Source of the DNA: Alloprevotella sp. oral taxon 473 str. F0040
GTDB lineage: Bacteria > Bacteroidota > Bacteroidia > Bacteroidales > Bacteroidaceae
Assembly: GCF_000318095.2 (NCBI RefSeq)
Contig: NZ_KB290717.1
Location: 429,930-493,929 of the forward strand
Length of the DNA stretch: 64,000 bases
Direction of reading: 5' to 3'
Made by a program: the position numbers and the translations under genes. The notes under the pieces were generated by a model. That model made no database searches and was not told the origin of the DNA. It was given only the letters and a program-made list of their open reading frames with translations. Shown in pieces: positions 8,378 through 16,132 of the stretch (position 1 is the first letter of the stretch; each line of letters begins with the position of its first letter).

Positions 8378-9877
8378 ATGGATTTCAAAGATAACGATGC
8401 GGAACTTTTCCGAGGTGTGACTCCAGACTCAGAGAATAGCACAGGAACGTCAAATTCCTCAGTAAAACATAATGAGTTTAATAACGAGTTAACAAACTCA
8501 GAGAAAGACATTTCCGACAATTCTTTTGAAGCGAGTCAACAAGTAAATTTCTCTACCCCTGGAGATAGAGAAAAAAGCTCTACAGACGAGGCGACATCAC
8601 AGACGGATGAGACTGAAGAGTCTCTTTCGCCTGTGGTGTCGCGCACTGCTTCTGAGAGAAAATGGCGTAAATTGTTACGGTGGTTCTTTTTTTCTCCTTG
8701 GTATCTCTTTAAGGGTATACGGCGGATCATACAAATCTTTTCCCGCGGCTTAGCTTGGTGCTTTCGAGGTGGCCTAAGATTAATAGGTTTTCAGAGAATA
8801 GATCGATACATCCTCAATAAATATCTAAGCACCTACTTTTTCCTTTTAGTTCTCATTATCACAATTGCCATTATCTTTGACTTCAACGAGAACATTGATA
8901 AGATAACGAATGGTGGCGCCAAATGGACGGAGATTATTTTTGATTACTACGCTAATTTTGCTCCCTATTTCGCAAATATGTTCTCGCCTTTGTTCGTTTT
9001 CATAGCGGTGATTTTCTTTACGACCAACTTAGCAAATCATTCGGAAATCATCGCGATGAAATCCACGGGTATGAGTTTTCGTCGTCTTCTTCGACCATAT
9101 ATGTTTGGAGCAACGTTTATAGCTGGCATCACCTTCGCTTTAGGTGCTTACGTAATCCCTAAAGGCAACGTAGCCCGTGTGAACTTCTCGAATAAATACA
9201 TCAAAAAACAGTTGGTAATTGATGAAGCAGACAACGTGCAAATGCAAGTAGATACTGGGGTTGTGGCTTATATTTCGCATTTTGATAATAGAACTAAATC
9301 TGGATCTGGCTTTTCGTTGGACAAGTTCTCTGAAAAGAAGCTCGTGTCACGTCTTACAGCCCAAACCATACAATATGATACCCTTGCAGATCATAAGTAT
9401 TCATGGACATTACACGGATACATGATTCGCACACTTACTGGAACAAAAGAGAAAATCAAGTCTGGTGACAAACTGGATACGACGATTGTGATGGAGCCAA
9501 AGGACTTTTTCTTTATCCGTGGTCAACAGGAAACAATGACTGTGCCAGAACTTGACGCTTTTATCGAGCGTCAACGACTACGCGGCGCAGCTGGCTTAAG
9601 CACATTCGAAGTGGAATACCACAAACGCTTTGCTTCTCCTTTTGCAGCTTTCATTCTTACTCTCATAGGTGCATCTATTTCTGTACAAAAACGTAAGGGA
9701 GGTATGGGAACTAGCATTGGGCTTGGTCTCGCGCTTACTTTTACCTACATTCTCCTCCAAACCATTTCTTCTTCTTTTGCCACAAATGCAGGCATGGTAG
9801 CTTGGTTAGCTGTATGGTTGCCGAATATACTCTATACCTTTATTGCATTTTGGTTCTATAGAAGAACTCCTCAATAG
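8378..9877 (+). CDS. LptF/LptG-family lipopolysaccharide export permease
   Basis: A 499-residue inner-membrane protein of the YjgP/YjgQ family, which with LptB2 drives LPS from the inner membrane to the periplasmic bridge. ATG 8378, 16 bp after tgt, is chosen over an upstream codon inside tgt. The family portion starts only at ~137 ('IGFQRIDRYILNKYLSTYFFLLVLI'). Then come two more N-terminal TM segments, a periplasmic beta-jellyroll-like region (~215-385) and three C-terminal TM helices, ending 'FWFYRRTPQ'. The first ~95 residues are Ser/Thr/Asp/Glu-rich and look disordered, followed by an aromatic-rich amphipathic stretch (~100-135). LptG homologues usually begin right at the first TM helix, so this extension is unusual. 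LptF versus LptG cannot be decided. Confidence 0.88.
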   Translation: MDFKDNDAELFRGVTPDSENSTGTSNSSVKHNEFNNELTNSEKDISDNSFEASQQVNFSTPGDREKSSTDEATSQTDETEESLSPVVSRTASERKWRKLLRWFFFSPWYLFKGIRRIIQIFSRGLAWCFRGGLRLIGFQRIDRYILNKYLSTYFFLLVLIITIAIIFDFNENIDKITNGGAKWTEIIFDYYANFAPYFANMFSPLFVFIAVIFFTTNLANHSEIIAMKSTGMSFRRLLRPYMFGATFIAGITFALGAYVIPKGNVARVNFSNKYIKKQLVIDEADNVQMQVDTGVVAYISHFDNRTKSGSGFSLDKFSEKKLVSRLTAQTIQYDTLADHKYSWTLHGYMIRTLTGTKEKIKSGDKLDTTIVMEPKDFFFIRGQQETMTVPELDAFIERQRLRGAAGLSTFEVEYHKRFASPFAAFILTLIGASISVQKRKGGMGTSIGLGLALTFTYILLQTISSSFATNAGMVAWLAVWLPNILYTFIAFWFYRRTPQ

Positions 9878-9893
9878 CTTAGCACCTAAGCTA
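9875..9893 (+). other. Perfect 8-bp hairpin at the end of the lptG-like gene
   Basis: TAGCTTAG (9875-9882), loop CAC, CTAAGCTA (9886-9893). It includes the stop codon and is followed by AATATATAG rather than a T run. It could be a weak terminator or an mRNA end-stabilising hairpin. Confidence 0.35.
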
Positions 9894-9924
9894 AATATAT
9901 AGCATCACTCCTATTTCTATAATA

Positions 9925-11610
9925 ATGAGCAACGATAAAACCTCCTCTACTGAGGAACAACGATACACAGCTTCAACTAGTCTTTCATCTGAAACTAGCT
10001 CTAATCTTTATCCTGCAGCTGAAGTAATTCCCCTTGACAGTGATAATCTCTCGGTTATCACAGAAATAGCTTCAAATGGTTCAGAGAGATTGCCCGAAAC
10101 ATCTGAACAGACGAACCAACCTCTGGCTACATCACTTCAGTCCTCAAAAGACTCTCAAGAAAATGTTGATGAAGTGAGCCTGGACAACATGAAACCTACC
10201 CCCGAACCTACGGTATATTTCGAGGATTTGGCTTTGAGCGACGATGTACTCGATGCACTCTGGGATATGCGATTTGAGAAATGCACTCCCGTACAAGCGA
10301 AATGCATCCCACACATCCTTGAGGGCAAAGACATGATAGGCATTGCACAAACAGGAACAGGTAAGACAGCAGCCTTCCTCCTGCCTATGCTCACCCTACT
10401 CCACAAAGAACCGCATCCTGCAGATGCAGTAAACTGCTTGATACTCTCTCCAACGCGCGAGCTAGCTCAACAAATCGACCAGGCTCTCCAAGGTTTTGCC
10501 TATTACACTAAAACTAACAGCGTGGCTGTCTACGGAGGCAATGATGGCATCCGATTTGAACAAGAGCGCAAAGCCTTTTCACAAGGGGCTGATATCATTG
10601 TTGCCACACCTGGCCGTCTTATTTCTCACCTCCAATTGGGGAATCTCGATCTTTCTCGCACCACGCACATCATTCTAGACGAAGCTGACCGCATGCTCGA
10701 CATGGGATTCTTTGATGATATCAAAACTATCATGAAGCAACTTCCTGAGCACAAGCAGACCATTCTGTTTTCTGCAACCATGCCTCCCGAGATTGCAAAG
10801 ATGGCACGTGAGATGATGCATAATCCTGTAGAGGTTAAGATTGCAGTCTCTAAGCCTGCTGAAAAAATAGATCAGAGTGTCTATGTGTGTCGCGATAGTG
10901 ATAAGACACCTATCTTGAAGCATATCTTCACCGAACAACCTCCTGAGCGCGTGATTGTCTTTGTGTCTTCTAAGCAGCGTGTGAAGGAACTTAACGTCAT
11001 TCTAAAACGCAAAGGATATAACTGCGCTGCCATGCACTCAGATCTAGACCAAGCTGAGCGTGATGTTGTGATGCTAGGCTTCAAACAGCGCAATATCGAC
11101 ATGCTCATTGCTACTGACATCGTGAGTCGTGGCATTGACATCGACGACATTCAGATGGTCATCAACTACGATGCACCACGCGATCCCGAAGACTACGTGC
11201 ACCGCATCGGCCGTACGGCACGTGCTGGACGTGAAGGACGAGCTATCACCCTCATTGGTGAGAAAGATCGCTATCCACTCTCAAAAATAGAGAAACTTCT
11301 TGAAAAGAAGATTGCACGCAATCCCTTACCCGAAGGCTGTCTTCCTCCTGAAGAGCCAGCTGAACACGAAGGTCGAGGCAAGAATCACCGAAAAGGAAGT
11401 GGAGGAAGCAAAGGAAATACAAGCAATCGCAGACGTGGAAGAAGTGAAAAGTCTCATGCTGGCTCCGCCAACAACCGCGGTCAACGCAAGTCTTCGCCTA
11501 CAGAAGATGGCATCAAGGGACAATCTGCCAATAAACAGCGTCATCACCGCCGTCGCCCCAATCAAAAAAAATCCTACTCGACTAATAACTCCACCCCAAG
11601 TCAAGACTAA
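9925..11610 (+). CDS. DEAD-box RNA helicase (RhlE-like)
   Basis: A 561-residue ATP-dependent RNA helicase, probably acting in ribosome assembly or RNA turnover at low temperature. The core runs from ~98 to ~465. Motifs: Q motif ('YFEDLALSDDVLDAL...CTPVQ'), Walker A AQTGTGKT at 141-148, 'PTRELAQQ' (Ia), 'TPGRL' (Ib), 'DEADRMLDMGF' (II), 'FSAT' (III), 'TDIVSRGIDI' (V) and 'YVHRIGRTARAG' (VI). The first ~95 residues are an acidic Ser/Thr-rich extension without family similarity. The last ~85 are Arg/Lys/Gly/Ser-rich, like the RNA-binding tails of RhlE and CsdA. The stop codon overlaps the rsmG start by one base (TAATG), so the two genes are translationally coupled, consistent with a ribosome-related role. 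Confidence 0.93.
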   Translation: MSNDKTSSTEEQRYTASTSLSSETSSNLYPAAEVIPLDSDNLSVITEIASNGSERLPETSEQTNQPLATSLQSSKDSQENVDEVSLDNMKPTPEPTVYFEDLALSDDVLDALWDMRFEKCTPVQAKCIPHILEGKDMIGIAQTGTGKTAAFLLPMLTLLHKEPHPADAVNCLILSPTRELAQQIDQALQGFAYYTKTNSVAVYGGNDGIRFEQERKAFSQGADIIVATPGRLISHLQLGNLDLSRTTHIILDEADRMLDMGFFDDIKTIMKQLPEHKQTILFSATMPPEIAKMAREMMHNPVEVKIAVSKPAEKIDQSVYVCRDSDKTPILKHIFTEQPPERVIVFVSSKQRVKELNVILKRKGYNCAAMHSDLDQAERDVVMLGFKQRNIDMLIATDIVSRGIDIDDIQMVINYDAPRDPEDYVHRIGRTARAGREGRAITLIGEKDRYPLSKIEKLLEKKIARNPLPEGCLPPEEPAEHEGRGKNHRKGSGGSKGNTSNRRRGRSEKSHAGSANNRGQRKSSPTEDGIKGQSANKQRHHRRRPNQKKSYSTNNSTPSQD

Positions 11611-12230
11611 TGGAACAAATACTCCGATATTTTCCCGATCTCTCAGATAAACAGAAACAACAGTTTGCTGCTCTAGATGCACTTTATAGAAATTGGAATG
11701 CTAAAATCAATGTCATTTCTCGAAAAGACATTGACAATCTGTATGAACACCACGTATTGCACTCGCTCGGACTCGCAAAGGTCATTCGTTTTCGTCCAGG
11801 TTCTTCCATACTCGACATTGGTACTGGCGGAGGTTTTCCTGGCATTCCCCTCGCCATCCTCTTTCCAGAAGTAAAATTCCACTTACTTGACTCCATCGGT
11901 AAGAAAGTAAAGGTTGCACAAGCCGTGGCGGAAGCTATCGGCTTGGAGAATGTGCGCTGCTCTCACCGCAATGTCATGGAAGAAAAAGAAAAATATGACT
12001 TCGTGGTCAGTCGTGCAGTCATGCAAATGAGTGATTTAGTAAAGCTCATTCGTAAGAATGTGCACCACGAACAAAAGAACTCACTCCCCAATGGTGTAAT
12101 TTGCTTAAAAGGAGGAGATATTCAGCTAGAGATGCGTCCATTTAAGAACTGCTGTGAGGTGTGGACACTCTCCACTTACTTTGAAGAAGAATTCTTTGAA
12201 ACAAAGAAAGTGGCCTACGTATCGCTATAA
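11610..12230 (+). CDS. rsmG: 16S rRNA (guanine-N7) methyltransferase G
   Basis: A 206-residue cytosolic SAM-dependent enzyme (GidB) that methylates N7 of G527 in 16S rRNA. The loss of this modification is known to give low-level streptomycin resistance in other bacteria. The SAM motif 'ILDIGTGGGFPGIPLA' is at 67-82, with the acidic ribose ligand in 'FHLLDSIGKKVKVAQ' following at normal spacing and 'YDFVVSRAV' as motif IV. The length is typical. Its ATG overlaps the stop of the DEAD-box helicase gene by one base. A long hairpin with a T tail (12229-12303) probably ends the transcript. Confidence 0.95.
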   Translation: MEQILRYFPDLSDKQKQQFAALDALYRNWNAKINVISRKDIDNLYEHHVLHSLGLAKVIRFRPGSSILDIGTGGGFPGIPLAILFPEVKFHLLDSIGKKVKVAQAVAEAIGLENVRCSHRNVMEEKEKYDFVVSRAVMQMSDLVKLIRKNVHHEQKNSLPNGVICLKGGDIQLEMRPFKNCCEVWTLSTYFEEEFFETKKVAYVSL

Positions 12231-12303
12231 TTAAGCTCTAGAAAACAACGACAAGTCACAAGATGAAGGCTAATGCTTTTCATCTTGAGAAGCTTAATTT
12301 TAT
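12229..12303 (+). terminator. Probable terminator after rsmG
   Basis: Nested stems: outer AATTAAGCT (12229-12237) with AGCTTAATT (12291-12299), inner CAAGATGAA (12259-12267) with TTCATCTTG (12279-12287). TTTTAT follows directly. The outer arm begins in the rsmG stop codon. Confidence 0.6.
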
Positions 12304-12361
12304 ACGCTTGGCTTCAAAATTCGTTTGAATCAGTTTTTCACCCTATATTATCTGCAACCTA

Positions 12362-13009
12362 ATGCTGACTGTCAAAAGCTTTTTCATGGAAATGCTGGGA
12401 GAGAACACCTATCTCCTCCACGATGAAACACAACAAGCTGTACTCATCGATTGTGGTGCGCTTTATCCTCAAGAGCAACAAACCATCGCTAATTATGTAG
12501 CCGCCCATCAACTACAACTATCTCAGGCTTGGTTAACGCATGGCCACTTTGACCACATATTTGGTTGCCAATGGGCGTACGAAACATTTGGTATTCGTCC
12601 GCTGCTTCACCCTGCAGATGAACACCGATATCAGCACTCAGGTGAAGAGCTACAGCTGTTTCTACACCAACGAGTAGACATTCCTGTTCCTCCTCTATCT
12701 GGTTATCTGGAAGACGGTCAAAGGTTGAAGTTGGGAAATCTAGAATTTGAAGTAATAGCCACGCCTGGACACACACCTGGAGGCGTGTGTTTCTATAGCG
12801 CAGCGGAAAAAGTTTTGATTTCAGGCGATAGTTTATTTGAAGGAAGCATCGGTCGCTGCGATTTGCCCGAAGGTGACATGGATACTTTGGTTCATTCGCT
12901 TCAAACTCGCATAATGACTTTACCTGATGATGTCCGCGTATATCCAGGTCATGGAGGAAGTTCTACCATCGGTCATGAACGTACCACTAATCCTTATTTT
13001 ATTTCCTAA
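12362..13009 (+). CDS. Metallo-beta-lactamase-fold hydrolase (glyoxalase II-like)
   Basis: A 215-residue cytosolic metallohydrolase of the glyoxalase II / MBL-fold group. The metal-binding motif T-H-G-H-F-D-H is at 59-65, then 'GHTPGG' (~136-141), 'SGDSLFEGSIGRCD' (third ligand Asp) and 'YPGHGG' (last His). It lacks the C-terminal HAGH substrate domain, which places it with the short YcbL-like enzymes rather than true hydroxyacylglutathione hydrolase. Substrate is unknown; thioesters or S-lactoyl conjugates are the usual guess. The start is the first ATG after the rsmG terminator. The next gene begins 14 bp downstream, so they are probably co-transcribed. Confidence 0.85.
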   Translation: MLTVKSFFMEMLGENTYLLHDETQQAVLIDCGALYPQEQQTIANYVAAHQLQLSQAWLTHGHFDHIFGCQWAYETFGIRPLLHPADEHRYQHSGEELQLFLHQRVDIPVPPLSGYLEDGQRLKLGNLEFEVIATPGHTPGGVCFYSAAEKVLISGDSLFEGSIGRCDLPEGDMDTLVHSLQTRIMTLPDDVRVYPGHGGSSTIGHERTTNPYFIS

Positions 13010-13023
13010 CATTTTCTTTGCTT

Positions 13024-14301
13024 ATGAGCCTCACCAGAATCCTATTTCTTTGTTGCCTACTTCATGCTGCTTTGGGGATGCAGGCACAGCAACGTAAGAA
13101 TACTACGCGACAAGCACGTACTGCTGTGCATGCAGGGAGTAAGACTACCACAGATGTGCAACATCTCATTGAGGTTTATGACTGGGCCAAAGCTAGTTCT
13201 GCACTACAAGCCTTATTAAACAACACGAAAGATGCATCTGCTAAAGATTCACTCCAAAACTTACTTGAAAGGGTACGCCGTGCAGACCATATGATGGCTT
13301 CAACCCAACAGATCGTTTTTGTTGATAGTGTAGTAGTTGAGAAAAGTCAATTACTTTCAGCTTTAAAAATGAGTGAAGAAGCAGGAAAATTACTACCAAC
13401 TGCTCAGGTCTTTCCTAATCGTAACAACAACATGCTATGGTCTGATGTTACTTTTGTGAATCCTCTTGCAACCACTGCTATCTTTGCAGCACCTAGCGAC
13501 CATACTCAACGCCTGCACTCAGTATTTCGTGCAGGCAATGGCTGGACACCAGCCACACCTCTAGCGGGAATAGACAGTCTTTTTAATGCTCCCGACTATC
13601 CTTTTTTACTCTCAGACGGCACCACTCTCTATTTTTCAGCAAAAGGACAGGAATCCATAGGAGGATATGATATATTTGTGACACGGTATAATCCCGAAAG
13701 TCGCCAGTATGTCAAACCAAGCAATATAGGTATGCCATTCAACTCTCCAGCCAATGAATATCTCTACGCTGTTGACCCCACCTCAGGCATTGGATATCTT
13801 GCCACAGACCGCAGACAAGCCGAAGGGAAAGTCTGCATCTATTCTTTTATCGTCCCTACAGAGCGCAAGGATTACGACAAAGAAAGTATCTCTCTTTCAG
13901 AATTAAGCCAATATGCTCAGATTGCATCGATTGCACGTAGCCAAGTAGGTCAATCAGCCACCATAAAATCTGTTCAGCTACGCAAACAGCAGCAGAAAAG
14001 TCGGAAACAGACCAACAGTATTTCAACTTTCCGCTTTGTAATCAACGATGATAGAGTTTGCCGTTCCGAACAAGATTTCCAAAATAAGGAAGCGCGTGCC
14101 TTAGTACCAGAATGGTTCAAAGCTTATCAACAAAAAATTGAGTTACAACAACAATGTGATGCTGCAGAATTAGCTTATGCGCGACAACGATCAGATAGAA
14201 ATCGACAGATGCTAGCTACTCTACAAAAACAACTTATTGCACTTTCAGCTCGAGAAAAGGCCTTATCTCAACAAATTAGACAGTTAGAAACTGCACAATA
14301 A
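13024..14301 (+). CDS. Secreted PD40-repeat protein
   Basis: A 425-residue exported protein. ATG 13024 gives a clean signal peptide ('SLTRILFLCCLLHAALGMQAQ', cleavage after QA). Residues ~40-95 are helical and TPR-like ('WAKASSALQALLNNTKDASAKDSL'). Residues ~130-280 carry WD40-like PD40 strands, of which 'YPFLLSDGTTLYFSAKGQESIGGYDIFVTRY' and 'GIGYLATDRRQAEGKVCIYSF' are diagnostic. These resemble TolB-type beta-propeller blades and the periplasmic part of Bacteroidetes OmpA/PorE-like proteins. No OmpA domain follows; the C-terminus is instead a long Gln-rich coiled coil (~365-425). Function is unknown; a periplasmic cell-envelope scaffold is my inference. Confidence 0.75.
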   Translation: MSLTRILFLCCLLHAALGMQAQQRKNTTRQARTAVHAGSKTTTDVQHLIEVYDWAKASSALQALLNNTKDASAKDSLQNLLERVRRADHMMASTQQIVFVDSVVVEKSQLLSALKMSEEAGKLLPTAQVFPNRNNNMLWSDVTFVNPLATTAIFAAPSDHTQRLHSVFRAGNGWTPATPLAGIDSLFNAPDYPFLLSDGTTLYFSAKGQESIGGYDIFVTRYNPESRQYVKPSNIGMPFNSPANEYLYAVDPTSGIGYLATDRRQAEGKVCIYSFIVPTERKDYDKESISLSELSQYAQIASIARSQVGQSATIKSVQLRKQQQKSRKQTNSISTFRFVINDDRVCRSEQDFQNKEARALVPEWFKAYQQKIELQQQCDAAELAYARQRSDRNRQMLATLQKQLIALSAREKALSQQIRQLETAQ

Positions 14302-14387
14302 AGAATGCTCCTCCCTTGAGTAAGAAATCATAAACTAACCTATTGATTTCTGGAATAGAAAACCTCACTCTATAAAACAATTTTATC

Positions 14388-15269
14388 ATGGACAACACGT
14401 ATTTTCCCGAATCTGAACTCATCATCAATGGTGATGGTTCGATTTTTCACCTTCATCTTCTTCCAGAACAGCTTGCTGACAAGGTCATTCTCGTAGGTGA
14501 TCCTGGACGAGTGGCCTTAGTGGCCTCACATTTTGAAGAGAAAGAATGTGAAGTTGAAAGCCGTGAATTCAAAACAGTCACTGGCACATATCAAGGCAAG
14601 AGAATTACCGTACTCTCCACTGGCATCGGCTGTGACAACATTGACATTGTAATCAATGAACTAGATGCTTTAGCCAATATCGACTTTGCAACACGCCACG
14701 AAAAGCCCAACTTCCGTCAATTAGAACTTGTGCGCATCGGTACTTGTGGTGGACTACAAGCACATACCCCCGAAGGCACATTCATTGCTTCTCAGAAAAG
14801 CCTCGGCTTTGATGGTTTGCTTAATTTTTATGCTGGCCGCGATGAAGCATGCGACCTAGATTTCGAGAAAGCATTCCTAGCGCACATGCAATGGCAAGGA
14901 AGTCAATGCATCGCACACCCTTACTGCGTAGATAACAATGAAGAACTTCTGGACCGCATCGGACAAAACGACATGGTGCGTGGTGTAACTATTGCTTGTG
15001 GTGGTTTTTTCGGTCCTCAGGGACGTAGACTTCGCGTACCTCTTGCTGACCCTACAGCAAATGACAAAATCATGTCTTTCCGTCATGGCGACCTCTGTTT
15101 CACCAACTTCGAGATGGAAAGCAGTGCTCTCGCAGGTTTGGCCAAACTGATGGGACATAAAGCGATGACTTGCTGCATGGTAGTTGCCAATCGCGTAGCT
15201 GGCAAAGCCAATCCGAACTACAAGAATAGCATCGACTCATTGATTTCTCTCGTTCTTGAACGTATTTGA
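14388..15269 (+). CDS. udp: Uridine phosphorylase (nucleoside phosphorylase family)
   Basis: A 293-residue cytosolic enzyme cleaving uridine with phosphate to uracil and ribose-1-phosphate. PNP/UDP family landmarks: phosphate-binding 'ILVGDPGRV', 'STGIGCDNIDIVINEL', 'RIGTCGGLQ' and the ribose/base loop 'FTNFEMESSALAGLAKLMG'. It is slightly longer than E. coli Udp (253) and matches the Bacteroidales form. It could use uridine made by the cytidine deaminase at 542. An 8-bp inverted repeat, AGAAATCA/TGATTTCT (14323-14330 with 14344-14351), lies in the 86-bp leader and may be regulatory. A strong terminator follows at 15377. Confidence 0.9.
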   Translation: MDNTYFPESELIINGDGSIFHLHLLPEQLADKVILVGDPGRVALVASHFEEKECEVESREFKTVTGTYQGKRITVLSTGIGCDNIDIVINELDALANIDFATRHEKPNFRQLELVRIGTCGGLQAHTPEGTFIASQKSLGFDGLLNFYAGRDEACDLDFEKAFLAHMQWQGSQCIAHPYCVDNNEELLDRIGQNDMVRGVTIACGGFFGPQGRRLRVPLADPTANDKIMSFRHGDLCFTNFEMESSALAGLAKLMGHKAMTCCMVVANRVAGKANPNYKNSIDSLISLVLERI

Positions 15270-15376
15270 TGCGACATGACTTTCTACTATTCTTCGGGTT
15301 TGTCCTAGCTATCATAGCATGCATCCTTTATTGTACCTCATTGGATGCTGTCCTGTTTACGCTATAATACACAGAT

Positions 15377-15424
15377 AACATGCCGATAAGCTGCGATATA
15401 CCGTAACTTATCGGCATGTTTTTT
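15377..15424 (+). terminator. Strong intrinsic terminator after udp
   Basis: A perfect 14-bp stem, AACATGCCGATAAG (15377-15390) with CTTATCGGCATGTT (15407-15420), followed by TTTTATGTTTTAT. A second very tight palindrome, TTTTATGCTG/CAGCATAAAA (15428-15449), lies 3 bp further. Confidence 0.85.
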
Positions 15425-15478
15425 ATGTTTTATGCTGCACAGCATAAAAAAATATTTGGGAAAATAGTCCAAAACACC

Positions 15479-15585
15479 GAACTTTGCAGACGTTATCCGT
15501 TTGGTTCGTTCCTTCTTGAACGGACCACTTCTAACTTCTTGTTAGAAATCAAAACGACGCGCTAGTGAGCGCGTCGTTTCTTCTT
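15479..15585 (+). ncRNA. Candidate small RNA with its own promoter and terminator
   Basis: Upstream lie TTTG (15455-15458), a 20-bp spacer and GAACTTTG (15479-15486, one mismatch to TAnnTTTG), predicting a start near 15493. Three hairpins follow in series. The first pairs GGTTCGTTC (15503-15511) with GAACGGACC (15518-15526) around loop CTTCTT. The second pairs TTCTAAC with GTTAGAA (15529-15547) around loop TTCTT. The third pairs AACGACGCGCT with AGCGCGTCGTT (15553-15578), with tail TCTTCTTT. The transcript would be about 93 nt. Two loops and the tail share C/U-rich CUUCUU. The third hairpin is also followed by TTTT on the minus strand, so a back-up terminator for minus-strand readthrough is the main alternative. 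Confidence 0.45.
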
Positions 15586-15681
15586 TGTATTCTCAGGAAC
15601 AAAACCTCATCATTGCGGCATACAATTGCTTTACTCAATCGATTAATACGTAGTACCTCTCTAATTGTTAATTATCTGAGA

Positions 15682-15750
15682 CAAAAAAAGCAAGAGTTTC
15701 CTTCCAACTAGCGTAGCACTTTGAGACTACTAATGGATGAAACTCTTGCT
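15682..15750 (-). terminator. Terminator of the sus operon (minus strand)
   Basis: On the minus strand AGCAAGAGTTTC (15750-15739) pairs perfectly with GAAACTCTTGCT (15700-15689) across a 38-nt, partly paired loop and runs straight into TTTTTTTG. It lies ~380 bp after the amylase stop, giving the operon a long 3' untranslated region that contains repeat array B. Confidence 0.75.
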
Positions 15751-15840
15751 CATCAAGTAAACCATTCCGTTCTTTGGAGAAAAATCTTCGATTTTCAACA
15801 AAAGCTCAAAAGAAGTCTACCTTGGATTCGTTCTTAAATT

Positions 15841-15952
15841 AGGGAGTTAATCACGTTTTCGTCGGAGAAGATATCAAAAATCTCAGAGACAATTTCTAAA
15901 AAGTAGGAGATAATCTTGAAAATGTCGGAGAGACTGGTGGCAGACCCTGAGA
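15841..15952 (+). repeat. Phased heptamer array B (six copies at exactly 21 bp)
   Basis: Heptamers start at 15841 (AGGGAGT), 15862 (TCGGAGA), 15883 (TCAGAGA), 15904 (TAGGAGA), 15925 (TCGGAGA) and 15946 (CCTGAGA). Each step is exactly 21 bp. A-runs of 4-5 bases sit between them at 15876, 15898 and 15919. The array is in the 3' untranslated region of the amylase gene, before the sus terminator. Otherwise the 15751-16132 stretch shows no gene. Confidence 0.6.
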
Positions 15953-16132
15953 GTTACCCGAAATCTCCTCCAAAGGAGTGCAAGACATTGCCTGAGAATC
16001 GCGTATAAAGCCCATGAGAGATAAAGACGCTCGTAGACACGTTAAAATATCGTGCTTAGAGTGTAAAGTTTTCTCAATGAAACGGAATTGTAAGCATTGT
16101 AATGAGAGCAACATCTTCCTATTGCAAGCACA

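Noticed and set aside
15896-16114. 72-codon minus-strand frame ending in a Ser-Pro-Thr-Phe heptad repeat
   Set aside because: The peptide heptad is a by-product of the 21-bp DNA repeat. Sister arrays with 22-bp steps break any reading frame.
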